Of a stretch of DNA of 58,785 nucleotides, positions 26,632 through 35,493 are shown piece by piece. Location: the NCBI GenBank assembly GCA_016937795.1, contig JAFGVV010000025.1:1-58785 (forward strand), read 5' to 3'. This DNA is from Paludibacteraceae bacterium. GTDB lineage: Bacteria > Bacteroidota > Bacteroidia > Bacteroidales > Paludibacteraceae. A model generated the notes under the pieces. It saw nothing but the letters and a program-made list of their open reading frames with translations. It was not told the DNA's origin and searched no databases. The position numbers were made by a program, and so were the translations under genes. How positions within the stretch are numbered: the first letter of the stretch is position 1; the number at the start of each line of letters is the position of its first letter.

Positions 26632-26754
26632 TACGAAATGAAATTATTTTACGGTTTTTCCTTTCAATTCAGAGTTTAATTCTCACAACAAACAAAACAT
26701 TATCACAAAAAGAGATTAATCTCAAATACGCAATATAAGTATAAGCACGAAAAA

Positions 26755-26780
26755 ACCCGAAAAGGCTATCCTTTTCGGGT
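26755..26780 (-). terminator. Intrinsic terminator after gcvH
   Basis: Perfect 11-bp stem (ACCCGAAAAGG) with a CTAT loop; on the minus strand it is followed by a T-run. It closes the gcvH transcript. Confidence 0.8.
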
Positions 26781-26823
26781 CGTTATGTGATTATATCCGA
26801 TGATAAATAAACAATAGGTTCAT

Positions 26824-27201
26824 TTATCCTATCAATGCACCATATTCGGTATCGGATAACAAGTCAGCCAGTTCAGTAGCATCAGCCACAGTCATTTTAA
26901 TCATCCAGCCTTTTCCGTATGGGTCTTCATTAACCAATTCAGGAGCACTTTCCAGTTCAGCATTGAACTCAAGCACTTCGCCGGTAAGAGGCATAAATAG
27001 TTCAGAAACAGTTTTTACAGCTTCTACTGTACCAAAAACGTCACCGGAAGAAAGGCTTTCGCCTACTGTTTCAACTTCGACGAATACAATTTCACCCAGT
27101 TCACTTTGAGCATAGTCGGTAATACCAATAAATGCCACATCGCCTTCAACGCGCACCCATTCATGTTCTTTGGTGTACTTCAGATTTGCAGGAATACTCA
27201 T
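26824..27201 (-). CDS. gcvH: Glycine cleavage system H protein
   Basis: 125 residues. Lipoyl carrier that shuttles the aminomethyl group between the P, T and L proteins of glycine decarboxylase. The lipoylated lysine is K63 in [11 protein letters not shown], and the N-terminal [10 protein letters not shown] is typical. The other gcv genes are not in the window, a common dispersed arrangement in Bacteroidota. It ends a run of four minus-strand genes (two rhomboids, EEP protein, gcvH). Confidence 0.96.
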   Translation of the reverse strand: MSIPANLKYTKEHEWVRVEGDVAFIGITDYAQSELGEIVFVEVETVGESLSSGDVFGTVEAVKTVSELFMPLTGEVLEFNAELESAPELVNEDPYGKGWMIKMTVADATELADLLSDTEYGALIG

Positions 27202-27237
27202 AATATCAAATTTTTTAAAAGTTTGTGTTGTATAGTG

Positions 27238-28332
27238 TTATATTTTAATTTTTGCCACAACAGGGAAATGGTCTGATGCTTTATTCTTGATAATTTCACA
27301 ATCATAGATTTCAAACGAAGAATCGCAGAAAATATGGTCAATTCGGAACCTGAATATGGTTTCGTTGTAAGTATAGCCCGGTCCGAAACCTGTTTGGGCA
27401 TATGCATCGAGCATAGTCCCCCTGATTTTACTATATGCGTACGAAAGCGGCAAATCATTGAAATCGCCACAAACAATCGTTTTGAAGTCCGAACGGCGAA
27501 TCATAGACTCTACCGAGTCTGCCTGCACAGCCCTGATACGATATGCGCCACCCAACTTACGCGAAAGATGCATTGTGGTACCTGATAATTTTTCAGTATT
27601 GAAATTATCTTTAAGTTCCATTGGCATCAGTTTATCCTGGTGTGTGAGTCTGTTCGATTCGAGATGCAAATTTACAAATCGTAAAGTATCACCATCGATA
27701 ATTATGTCAGAGTAATGGCACAGGTTATAATCAGAATCGAAGTGCACGCTATCTTTTCGCACAATTGGGAATTTTGAGAATGTTGCCACACCCACCAAGC
27801 TCCAATCGCTACGATACTTATAAGTAATATGTGAAAAGGGATAATCAGCGAACGCTTTCCTGATATCTTTTTCAGTCATATATTTTTTATCGGGACTTAC
27901 AGAGAACTCCTGCAAACAAAGTATATCTGCATTTTCGTCCCGGATAAGCCTGATCACTTTATTGGGATTTTCGTCGGTATCTTTTTCGAGCATACCATTG
28001 AGCATTACATTGTAGGACATTACCGTAATATGTGGCAAAGAATCGGTATTTATTGTTTGCCCAAAATGAATGGGGATATACAGCGAAATTTGAGGAGCTG
28101 AGTAAATAAGTGCTGCCAGCGAAATCAGAAAATACCATTTACGTACTATAGCCCAAAAAAGCACAAAACCGATATTAAAAATGACCAGAAAAGGAAAAAC
28201 CAAAGTGGTATATGCAGGCAGAAGAATTTTTTCCGGACTGACAACAGTAGCCAGCAGAGCGGTAAACAACAGAAGCACTACCACCAAATTGGCAATAAGT
28301 GCAATGCTTTTCACTAAAATTCTTCCGAACAT
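27238..28332 (-). CDS. Membrane-anchored endonuclease/exonuclease/phosphatase family protein
   Basis: 364 residues. Three hydrophobic helices in the first ~95 residues anchor an EEP-fold catalytic domain on the far side of the membrane or in the cytoplasm. Catalytic motifs: MSYNVMLNG (Asn), ILCLQEFS (metal Glu), GDFNDLPLS (Asp/Asn), RIDHIFC, and the terminal ASDHFPVVAKI (Asp-His pair). The fold covers DNases, sphingomyelinases and inositol phosphatases; the substrate cannot be told apart here. It starts 36 nt after a rhomboid gene's stop. Confidence 0.87.
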   Translation of the reverse strand: MFGRILVKSIALIANLVVVLLLFTALLATVVSPEKILLPAYTTLVFPFLVIFNIGFVLFWAIVRKWYFLISLAALIYSAPQISLYIPIHFGQTINTDSLPHITVMSYNVMLNGMLEKDTDENPNKVIRLIRDENADILCLQEFSVSPDKKYMTEKDIRKAFADYPFSHITYKYRSDWSLVGVATFSKFPIVRKDSVHFDSDYNLCHYSDIIIDGDTLRFVNLHLESNRLTHQDKLMPMELKDNFNTEKLSGTTMHLSRKLGGAYRIRAVQADSVESMIRRSDFKTIVCGDFNDLPLSYAYSKIRGTMLDAYAQTGFGPGYTYNETIFRFRIDHIFCDSSFEIYDCEIIKNKASDHFPVVAKIKI

Positions 28333-28368
28333 GCGACATTTCGGTTGTTTTGACCTAACAACCCAACA

Positions 28369-29256
28369 TTAATTTTTACTTTGATCGAACAAACGTTTTT
28401 TTTCTTCAGCAGTCAGACTTTCGTACCCCGATGTTTTTATTTTATCCAGAATACGATCGATATCTTCCATTCGGCGCGCTTGACTCATATTAAATTCGGC
28501 ATCTGTCATTTTTCGACCAGCCTGTGCACCTCCTTTCTTTACCTTCATTTTACGTGGTTTAAACAGACCCGTCAACAAGTCGATAAATCGGTTCAATCCA
28601 CGGGTAATATCCTTCCCGCTTCGCAAAGATACAACAAAAATGTAACCCACCAAAGCTCCACCAAGGTGTGCTATTTCACCTCCTGCATTTTCCGAGGTTA
28701 TGCCAAAAAGGCTTGCCAACACAGCAAAAAGCGCTATATACTTAAGCTTTACAGAGCCCAGAAACATCAATCGCAACTGCATATCGGGAGCACGCATTGC
28801 TACAGCCAGAATAATTGCCATGACAGATCCGGAAGCTCCCAATAAAATGCTGAAAGCAACAGATGGAGCAAAAAGTGGAAATATATTGTATGCCAACACA
28901 TAAAATGCTGCTCCACCTATACCGCCCAACAAATATAAAGCTACCAATTGTTTATCGTTGAAATACATTTGAAAAAGTTTCCCAAACCAATACAGTGCAA
29001 ACATATTGAAAAGAATATGAAAAAACTTTTCGTGCAGAAACATATACGAAATTATTGTCCATGGTCGGTACATCAAATCGTATAATCCGGCAGGTACAGC
29101 CACCCATGAGAGAATAAAGCTCCCCGACACATTGAACAGGCGAAAACTTATAATAAAAATCTGAAGTACCACAAATACTGCCACATTCAGAAATATCAAT
29201 CGTGTGAGCGCATCGCCCTGACGATAAAGCTGTTTAATCTTTTCGACAAAATCCAT
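28369..29256 (-). CDS. Rhomboid intramembrane serine protease (with C-terminal tail)
   Basis: 295 residues, six transmembrane helices. Catalytic serine S142 in GASGSV and histidine H197 in AHLGG; the HxxxN-like block FHILFNMFALYWFG is also intact. A charged cytoplasmic tail of ~75 residues rich in Lys/Arg follows. Rhomboids cleave membrane proteins within the bilayer. Next to a second rhomboid gene, which suggests duplication followed by divergence; the substrates are unknown. Confidence 0.93.
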   Translation of the reverse strand: MDFVEKIKQLYRQGDALTRLIFLNVAVFVVLQIFIISFRLFNVSGSFILSWVAVPAGLYDLMYRPWTIISYMFLHEKFFHILFNMFALYWFGKLFQMYFNDKQLVALYLLGGIGGAAFYVLAYNIFPLFAPSVAFSILLGASGSVMAIILAVAMRAPDMQLRLMFLGSVKLKYIALFAVLASLFGITSENAGGEIAHLGGALVGYIFVVSLRSGKDITRGLNRFIDLLTGLFKPRKMKVKKGGAQAGRKMTDAEFNMSQARRMEDIDRILDKIKTSGYESLTAEEKKRLFDQSKN

Positions 29257-29322
29257 TTTTTTTGATAACTAAAGATGATAATAATATACTAGAACAAAGC
29301 AAATTGAAGATAGTGAATCAAC

Positions 29323-30039
29323 CTAAAAAATCCCCCTTTTCTTTCGCCAGACAAGTATAAGAATAGCGCCAAAAAGCATACCTCCCAGGTGAGCAAAGTG
29401 AGCGATATTATCACCGGAAAAATTCGCTACACCCAAAAACAGCTCCACAACGCCATAAAGCAACACAAAAACACGAGCTTTGATAGGTACCGGAATAAAA
29501 ATCATCATTAGTCGTGCTTCGGGGAAAAGCCAACCAAAAGCTAGTAAAAGGCCGAAAACCGAACCTGAAGCACCCACTGTAAGGGGCAAATTAAGCTGAT
29601 TTAGCTTGTGTAGCAAAACAGAACCCGCTTGCTCAGGATTTGCCGACAAAGCGTCGTTCATCGAGCTAATGAATGGTTGGAATTCGATAGTCCAGAATAC
29701 TTGTTGTACTATACCAGCCCCTACACCTGTCACAATATAGTACAACAGAAAACGACGCGAACCCCAGACTGACTCGAGTGCAGAACCGAACATAAAGAGT
29801 GCAAACATATTAAAAAACATATGATTGAATCCTCCATGCATAAACATATAAGTGATAAGTTGTGCGGGATTAAATTTTTCAGCTGCCCAGTAGTGCATTC
29901 CCAAAAAATCGACAACAGAGAAATTGACTCCCCAACGGGACAAAAAACCCGGGGCGACCAATGTCACCAGCCACATTATAATATTAATTGCCAGCAAATT
30001 TTTTACCACTGGCGTCAGGTTATTCAGAAAATTATTCAT
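29323..30039 (-). CDS. Rhomboid intramembrane serine protease
   Basis: 238 residues with the complete rhomboid core: MHGGFNHMFFNMFALFMFG, catalytic S158 in GASGSVFG and H217 in AHLGGMLFG. It lacks the long tail of its neighbour and has a longer loop after helix 3 (residues ~117-150). It is the first gene of the minus-strand run. Confidence 0.94.
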   Translation of the reverse strand: MNNFLNNLTPVVKNLLAINIIMWLVTLVAPGFLSRWGVNFSVVDFLGMHYWAAEKFNPAQLITYMFMHGGFNHMFFNMFALFMFGSALESVWGSRRFLLYYIVTGVGAGIVQQVFWTIEFQPFISSMNDALSANPEQAGSVLLHKLNQLNLPLTVGASGSVFGLLLAFGWLFPEARLMMIFIPVPIKARVFVLLYGVVELFLGVANFSGDNIAHFAHLGGMLFGAILILVWRKKRGIF

Positions 30040-30189
30040 TCTACAAATATTTATAGATAAAAAATTTCACCTTCGCAATTCGAAAGAGAAAATTATCGCA
30101 CAAAAGTAATGATTTTATCCCCAAAAACATGTTTTCTAACATATTTTTTGAATTCTGATTAAAAAAAGAAGAAATTTTTCATTTTATTG

Positions 30190-30220
30190 TTTGTTATTTA
30201 TTTTCAAAGAGTTACATTTG
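30190..30220 (+). promoter_or_regulatory. Promoter of the HU gene
   Basis: TTTG (-33, 30190-30193), 19-nt spacing, TACATTTG (-7, 30213-30220): a full match to the Bacteroidota consensus, suiting a highly expressed nucleoid gene. Confidence 0.65.
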
Positions 30221-30274
30221 TGGAGTCAAAAAAAAGTATGTTTATTGTTTTAAATTAAAAAATCAGAAATTCTT

Positions 30275-30547
30275 ATGAACAAAGCTGAATTAATCAATGC
30301 GATTGCCGTAGAATCGGGTCTTTCGAAAGTAGATGCAAAAAAGGCACTCGAAGCCACAGTAAAAGCCGTATCGGATGCACTTATTGCGGGCGATAAAGTT
30401 AGTCTTGTAGGTTTTGGAACATTCTCTGTTGCCGAACGTGCTGCCCGCCCGGGTATTAATCCTGCCACCAAACAGGCCATTACAATCGAAGCTAAAAAAG
30501 TGGCTAAATTTAAACCAGGAGCTGAACTCAGCGCTGCGATCAATTAA
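30275..30547 (+). CDS. HU-family DNA-binding protein
   Basis: 90 residues, the exact size of bacterial HU/IHF subunits. N-terminal MNKAELINAIAVESGLSK, the beta-arm signature VGFGTFSVAERAARPGINPAT with the intercalating proline region, and the C-terminal KVAKFKPGAEL. A homodimeric nucleoid-bending protein. Monocistronic, with a strong promoter and a strong terminator. Confidence 0.96.
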   Translation: MNKAELINAIAVESGLSKVDAKKALEATVKAVSDALIAGDKVSLVGFGTFSVAERAARPGINPATKQAITIEAKKVAKFKPGAELSAAIN

Positions 30548-30572
30548 GCACCGGCAAGGTATTGAGAAAAAC

Positions 30573-30608
30573 AAAAAAGGAATATCAGACCGATATTCCT
30601 TTTTTTTG
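30573..30608. terminator. Bidirectional terminator between HU and the DJ-1 gene
   Basis: Perfect 14-bp stem (AAAAAAGGAATATC) with a 5-nt loop and an eight-T tail; A-runs on the left give a T-tail for the convergent minus-strand gene too. Confidence 0.85.
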
Positions 30609-30634
30609 TTATATTGATTTTACAAATAAGATAT

Positions 30635-31177
30635 TTACAGGAAAATACCTTCGCGAATCGACTGTGAGAGTTCATCTCCTTTCAGATGCGCTACAATTGA
30701 CAATGCAAACTCGATAGCCACCCCGGCTGCTTTGGCTGTAAACACATTGTCGGCTTTTACAATTTTCGACTGTGAAAGCCTGGCTCCCTCTAAAGTTTGC
30801 TCGAAGCCCGGATAGCAAATTGCTTCTTTATCCGCAAGAAGTTTCATTTTTCCAAATATGGAAGGAGCTGCACAAATAGCAGCTATTTCTCCGCCACTGT
30901 CGTACCTTTGCTGAATAAGGTTCTTCAATCCCTCATGTTTTTCGAGATTTGTAGTCCCGGGTAGTCCGCCGGGCAAAAACAAAAAATCATCATTGCTAAA
31001 TACCATATTTTCAAACAGCACATCGGCTACTACCGGCACGGAGTGAGCACCCGAAACCACTTTGTTGCCTGTAACCGAAATGGTTAGTACCTCGATACCT
31101 GCGCGTCGGAAAATATCCATAGGCGCTACAGCTTCTATTTCCTCGAAGCCTTCAGCAAGAAAAATACAAATTTTCAT
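30635..31177 (-). CDS. DJ-1/PfpI-family protein
   Basis: 180 residues with the DJ-1 fold. E15/E16 in EGFEEIEA and the reactive cysteine C102 in AAICAAPS form the conserved pair; FLPGGLPGT is the glycine loop. Members (YajL, human DJ-1) act as glyoxalase/deglycase-like or chaperone proteins against carbonyl and oxidative damage; which activity applies is debated. It lies 33 nt downstream of tonB and may be co-transcribed with the energy-transduction genes. Confidence 0.9.
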   Translation of the reverse strand: MKICIFLAEGFEEIEAVAPMDIFRRAGIEVLTISVTGNKVVSGAHSVPVVADVLFENMVFSNDDFLFLPGGLPGTTNLEKHEGLKNLIQQRYDSGGEIAAICAAPSIFGKMKLLADKEAICYPGFEQTLEGARLSQSKIVKADNVFTAKAAGVAIEFALSIVAHLKGDELSQSIREGIFL

Positions 31178-31209
31178 TTTTTCGGTATTTTCGGGGTTAT
31201 TAATAGTAA

Positions 31210-31965
31210 TTATCTCAATCGGAAATTATAGGTGATAGTACCAACAGCGATTCTATCCCCGGCTGTAAATCTTGTGGCCTTTGCAGCAGCTATAGCCGCA
31301 TTTTTCAAGTCATTACTTGAAGTGGTCGTAGGAGTTGTTACAGATGCACTTGTGACTTTGCCATTAGTATCAACTTGAATTCTTACTGTAACGCGTCCTT
31401 CTTCGTTAGTATTATAACTTGGCTGCACAAGTCTCCCACTCAGCGAGCGTCCGGTCAGGCTCCATGAGTTACCCCCTGAGGTACCCGAACCAAGTGGATT
31501 GCCCTGAGTAGAACTACCGGTAGTACTTCCGCTACCAGTGGCTCCTGTGTTTGAGCCCATATTTCCCATCAAAGCATTGGCATTGTCAATGGCTTCCTGC
31601 TCTTTACGTTTTTTTTCGGCTTCGATACGAGCCTGTTCACGACGCTCTCTCTCAGCTGCTTCGCGGGCTTCGCGTTCTCTTTTCTGTTGTTCGGCTATGG
31701 CTAATGAATTATCGTCCTGTGTCATTAAATCTTCCTTCACAGGTCTGGTGGTCGTTGCAGGCGGTGGTGATGTTTCTACAGGCTTAGCCTGCGAAACCAC
31801 TTCCGGCATTGAGCCGCCTCCATCCAATGCTTCGCCAAAACTCACCATAATCCCCTCTTCTTCGGGCATTTTGGTACCGGGCATTACCACCAGCAGCAGG
31901 ATCAGGAGCACCAATAACGAGAATATCAATGAGCCGGTCGAACCATATAATTCTGATTTCTTCAC
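31210..31965 (-). CDS. tonB: TonB-family energy transducer
   Basis: 251 residues: an N-terminal membrane helix (~13-28), a proline/threonine linker, a highly charged coiled-coil helix (~85-130: QQKREREAREAAERERREQ), a Gly/Ser-rich hinge, and a C-terminal TonB domain (LVQPSYNTNEEGRVTVRIQVD through FTAGDRIAVGTITYNFRLR). It transmits proton-motive force to outer-membrane receptors. The coiled coil makes it reminiscent of TolA; the neighbouring ExbB/ExbD genes fit either system. Confidence 0.87.
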   Translation of the reverse strand: MKKSELYGSTGSLIFSLLVLLILLLVVMPGTKMPEEEGIMVSFGEALDGGGSMPEVVSQAKPVETSPPPATTTRPVKEDLMTQDDNSLAIAEQQKREREAREAAERERREQARIEAEKKRKEQEAIDNANALMGNMGSNTGATGSGSTTGSSTQGNPLGSGTSGGNSWSLTGRSLSGRLVQPSYNTNEEGRVTVRIQVDTNGKVTSASVTTPTTTSSNDLKNAAIAAAKATRFTAGDRIAVGTITYNFRLR

Positions 31966-31966
31966 T

Positions 31967-32383
31967 TTACTTTTTAGTTGTTTGAGTTGCTATCACTAAT
32001 TTTAGTTTATGCTGGTTGGCTATGTCCAACACTCTTACCACTTCTTTATATGCAATATTCTGATCGGCGTGTAGCGCAATATAGGTTGTAGTATCCTGAG
32101 CTACCAGATTCAAAATGTATGATTCGAGCACATCGGGTGCTACAGCTTCGGGCATACTTGTACCTTTTGCAACAAAATAATTGCCATCCGCATCAATCGA
32201 CACTTTGGCTATTACAGCCTTGGTGGAAGAGCTTGCTTTGCTTTGAGGCAAATTCAGTTTGATATCGTTGGGCGACGACATAGTAGAAGCCATGATAAAA
32301 AACAGAAGCAACAGGAATATAATATCAGTCATCGACGACATTGAGAAACCTGCTTCCACTTTTATTCTTTTTTTTAACGACAT
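31967..32383 (-). CDS. exbD: ExbD/TolR-type biopolymer transport protein
   Basis: 138 residues. One N-terminal membrane helix preceded by a basic segment (SLKKRIKVEAGFSMSSMTDIIFLLLLFFIMAST), with the functional aspartate in MTDIIF, then a periplasmic domain including YIALHADQNIAYKEVVRVLDIA. It forms the proton channel with ExbB. Its stop is 1 nt from the tonB start, so the two are tightly coupled. Confidence 0.93.
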   Translation of the reverse strand: MSLKKRIKVEAGFSMSSMTDIIFLLLLFFIMASTMSSPNDIKLNLPQSKASSSTKAVIAKVSIDADGNYFVAKGTSMPEAVAPDVLESYILNLVAQDTTTYIALHADQNIAYKEVVRVLDIANQHKLKLVIATQTTKK

Positions 32384-32485
32384 TTTATTATGGGTTTATT
32401 TTATGAGGAATAAAAAATTACCGGCGACAGAACGCTGTTGGCATATGCTCAAGAAACCGTTCGTCACAAATTGCTGTTTTGCGAA

Positions 32486-33181
32486 TTATGCTGGCTCGTT
32501 GAGCAGGTCAAGAAATTCCATGGTTCTCGCCTCGAGCTTGCGCACTACCGAATCCACCTTCGAAACCAGATAGTTATATGCAAAGTATGCAAGAATACCC
32601 ACAATAAGACCGCCAATTGTAGTTACCATTGCCTGATACATACCTACAGAAAGGTCGCTAAGCTGAATTGTACCCGAATTGTTGAGCGACATATTATAAA
32701 AAGTAGTCACCATACCGGTCACAGTCCCGAGGAATCCAATCATTGGCGCGCCACCCGAAATTGAAGCCATGATAACCAAACCTTTTTCGAGATTTGCAAT
32801 TTCGAGGTTACCCACATTTTCGATGGCCACGAGCACATCACTCATTGGTCGTCCCAAACGACTAATACCTTTTTCCACCATACGAGAAGTAGGCGTATTG
32901 CTTTCGCGGCAAAGTTTTACAGCGGCCTCTACTTTTCCATCGTAAATATAATCTTTGATACGATTCATAAAAGAGCTGTCTTCCTTCAGCGCAGTTTTAA
33001 GCGTCACTAAGCGCTCAACAAGCATGTATACGGCAAAAGCGAGCATAAGTGCCAACACAATCATAATAGGACCTCCATAGGTAGCCATTGTCCAGAGGTT
33101 CATTTTTTCCTGTACAACCGGAGTTTCAGCGGCAGTAGTAGCCACATTGGTGGCAGCCTGTAAAATAAGCATTAAGTTCAT
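32486..33181 (-). CDS. exbB: ExbB/TolQ/MotA-type proton channel protein
   Basis: 231 residues with three membrane helices and the hallmark MotA/TolQ/ExbB segment ISGGAPMIGFLGTVTGMVTTF and the later MYQAMVTTIGGLIVGILAYFAYN. It forms the pentameric stator that, with ExbD, drives TonB. First gene of the exbB-exbD-tonB unit; a ~100-bp gap separates it from exbD. Confidence 0.94.
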   Translation of the reverse strand: MNLMLILQAATNVATTAAETPVVQEKMNLWTMATYGGPIMIVLALMLAFAVYMLVERLVTLKTALKEDSSFMNRIKDYIYDGKVEAAVKLCRESNTPTSRMVEKGISRLGRPMSDVLVAIENVGNLEIANLEKGLVIMASISGGAPMIGFLGTVTGMVTTFYNMSLNNSGTIQLSDLSVGMYQAMVTTIGGLIVGILAYFAYNYLVSKVDSVVRKLEARTMEFLDLLNEPA

Positions 33182-33267
33182 AAAGTTCTCTTTCTGTTTT
33201 TATGTGGTTTTATTGATAAATATTTTCGAAACAAGAAATAAAAAAACTCATTGAGCAATAGCTCTCA

Positions 33268-33981
33268 TTACAACAACATACTTTTGTATGCTTTTATTGT
33301 GTTTTCGAGCCCAAGATATAATGCATCTGAGATAAGTGCATGTCCGATTGACACCTCATCGATCCAGGGAATCATAGTGTGAAGATAATTGAGATTCTCG
33401 AGACTTAAATCGTGTCCGGCATTCAGACCGAGACCAAGTCTTTTAGCCACACGAGCTGCATCCACAAAGGGTGCAACTGCTTTTTCCCTGTTTAGCGGGT
33501 AGTTTGTGGCATAAGGCTCTGTATAAAGTTCCACGCGATCGGCGCCACATTTTGCAGCATATTCCACCATACGCGCCTGTGCATCTACAAAAATAGATAC
33601 GCGAATACCCGCAGCCTGAAATTCAGTTGTTATTTCAGTCAGAAAATCGCAATATTTTTCGGTATCCCAACCTGCATTTGAAGTTATAGCATCATGTGCA
33701 TCGGGCACCAATGTAACCTGATGCGGCTTTACAGCCAATACAAGTTTACGAAATTCGGGAGTAGGATTACCCTCAATATTGAATTCAGTTTTCAGAATGG
33801 CCTTTAAATCCCATACATCCTGAAAACGGATATGACGCTCGTCGGGACGGGGATGCACAGTAATACCTTCGGCTCCAAAAGCTTCGCAATCGATAGCCAC
33901 AGTGCACACATTGGGCACATTACCACCACGCGCATTGCGAATAGTGGCCACTTTATTAATATTTACACTTAATTTTGTCAT
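33268..33981 (-). CDS. pdxJ: Pyridoxine 5'-phosphate synthase
   Basis: 237 residues. Joins 1-deoxyxylulose 5-phosphate and 3-amino-2-oxopropyl phosphate to give pyridoxine phosphate (DXP-dependent vitamin B6 route). Typical blocks: [34 protein letters not shown] with active-site His/Arg, [38 protein letters not shown] and [15 protein letters not shown]. It lies directly upstream of exbB in the same direction, an order found in Bacteroides, and diverges from nadK. Confidence 0.97.
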   Translation of the reverse strand: MTKLSVNINKVATIRNARGGNVPNVCTVAIDCEAFGAEGITVHPRPDERHIRFQDVWDLKAILKTEFNIEGNPTPEFRKLVLAVKPHQVTLVPDAHDAITSNAGWDTEKYCDFLTEITTEFQAAGIRVSIFVDAQARMVEYAAKCGADRVELYTEPYATNYPLNREKAVAPFVDAARVAKRLGLGLNAGHDLSLENLNYLHTMIPWIDEVSIGHALISDALYLGLENTIKAYKSMLL

Positions 33982-34266
33982 GAAAATCAGGTTTTCTGGT
34001 CTCAGATGAATACTTCAGCAACAACTACTCACAAATACAATACCAGAAATTCCAAACGCATTGATTTGTGAGTTTCGCCGACATTTTGTTCCTTTGCAAA
34101 ATATTATCGCAGCAAAAAATCAGTTATCGAGGCACAAAAATAATTTAAAAAATTGAACCTTTGTTGAAAAAAGAACTATCTTTCAATTTTTTTGAGGATA
34201 AAGGCCTTTAATTTTTCGAAAAAGACAGTAAACTTTTGTAAAATTCCGCAAACAAATGTATCACAC

Positions 34267-35139
34267 ATGAGAATTGCCATATTTGCCAATACCAGAGGAC
34301 CTGAAATAATCGCACACATAACTGCAATTTTCAATTTTTTCAGGAATAGTGCAAACTGTATTTTGCTCGAAAAAACGCTTTTCGACTTTGTACGTTCTCA
34401 TCCGGATTGCTGTCCGGAGCATACCGAAGTAATTGAAGAAACCAAATTTGAGGCCGACCTGGCATTAAGCATTGGTGGCGATGGTACTTTTCTGAACACA
34501 GCTGCTCGTGTGGGCGACAAAGGCATTCCGGTACTGGGTATTAACACAGGCAGATTGGGTTTTCTGGCCGATGTGGCTACCGAAAATATTATACCGGCAC
34601 TCAGGGAAGTGTTGACAGGAAATTATCACACCGAAGAGCGAACACTTTTGCAGGTGGAAACATCCGATGGCACAAGCTTCGAAAATCCATTTGCTCTGAA
34701 TGAAATTTCGGTACTTAAGCAGGATAGCTCGTCGATGATAAGCATCAACGCTCATCTGAATTCGGAAGCCATTCATACCTATCAGGCCGATGGATTGCTT
34801 ATCTCAACACCTACAGGCTCTACAGCATATTCGTTAAGTGTGGGTGGCCCTATTGTGGTTCCACAGGCACAGAATTTTCTGCTTTCACCAGTAGCCTCAC
34901 ACAGCCTGAATGTGCGTCCGCTGATTGTACCCGACGATTGGGTGATTGACCTCGAAGTAAAAAGCCGTAGTAAGTGTTATCAGCTTTCGATCGATGGACG
35001 TTCGGTTATTCTGAACGATAATATTAAACTCCGAATAACAAAAGCTCCTTATACCATAAAAATAGTGAAAGTACTGAACCAGACTTTTTTTACCACATTG
35101 AAAAATAAACTAATGTGGGGAATGGATAAGAGAAATTGA
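34267..35139 (+). CDS. nadK: NAD kinase
   Basis: 290 residues from MRIAIFANTRGPEI; a longer reading from TTG at 34192 adds 25 atypical residues and is not favoured. Phosphorylates NAD to NADP. The GGDGT motif (SIGGDGTFLNTAARVG) and the second signature TYQADGLLISTPTGSTAYSLSVGGPI are complete, with NEISVLKQDSSSMI between them. Divergent from pdxJ, sharing a ~285-bp upstream region. Confidence 0.95.
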   Translation: MRIAIFANTRGPEIIAHITAIFNFFRNSANCILLEKTLFDFVRSHPDCCPEHTEVIEETKFEADLALSIGGDGTFLNTAARVGDKGIPVLGINTGRLGFLADVATENIIPALREVLTGNYHTEERTLLQVETSDGTSFENPFALNEISVLKQDSSSMISINAHLNSEAIHTYQADGLLISTPTGSTAYSLSVGGPIVVPQAQNFLLSPVASHSLNVRPLIVPDDWVIDLEVKSRSKCYQLSIDGRSVILNDNIKLRITKAPYTIKIVKVLNQTFFTTLKNKLMWGMDKRN

Positions 35140-35141
35140 CG

Positions 35142-35302
35142 GGTTTCGCGTTTCAGGTTTCAGGTTTCAGGTTACTGATGCACCGTCGGCTCACAAAGCG
35201 AATTGTTTGTAAAACAGTTATTCCGACGAAATTAAATTAAAGAAAACGAATGTCATTCCGAATGAGAAAAACGAAATGTAATGGAGTTTTGAGAAGTGAG
35301 GA
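35142..35302 (+). repeat. Dispersed repeat, copy 1 (upstream of fmt)
   Basis: Begins with GTTTCAG-type heptamers, then a 111-bp core (35192-35302) that matches the copy at 36486-36596 at about 103 of 111 positions by eye. The core contains AAAACAGTTATTCCGACG and GTCATTCCGA, a type of text recurrent in Bacteroidota intergenic repeats. Confidence 0.8.
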
Positions 35303-35309
35303 GTCGGGG

Positions 35310-35440
35310 AATCGAGTTCTGAGTATTGAGTTCTGAGTTTCGAGTTCCGGGAACGACTAAAGTCTAAAGTCTTTCGTCTTTGTTCTTTGCTCTTTGTTCT
35401 TTGCTCTTTGCTCTTTGCTCTTTGCTCTTTGCTCTTTGCT
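35310..35440 (+). repeat. Heptanucleotide tandem repeats upstream of fmt
   Basis: Several different 7-nt units follow one another: GAGTTCT/GAGTATT/GAGTTTC/GAGTTCC (~35318-35348), AAAGTCT twice, then about ten CTTTGCT-type units (35371-35440, the last six identical). All share the same period of seven. Confidence 0.8.
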
Positions 35441-35493
35441 CACAGTTTAAGGTTTTCGATTTTTTAAAAAATATAAAGATATAAAAGAGAAAT

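Noticed and set aside
34192..34266. Longer TTG start for NAD kinase
   Set aside because: The added 25 residues are not family-like and the MRIAIFANT start is the usual NadK N-terminus.
35371..35440. CTTTGCT array considered as CRISPR or coding repeat
   Set aside because: Seven-base period without spacers, in an intergenic region with no ORF across it.
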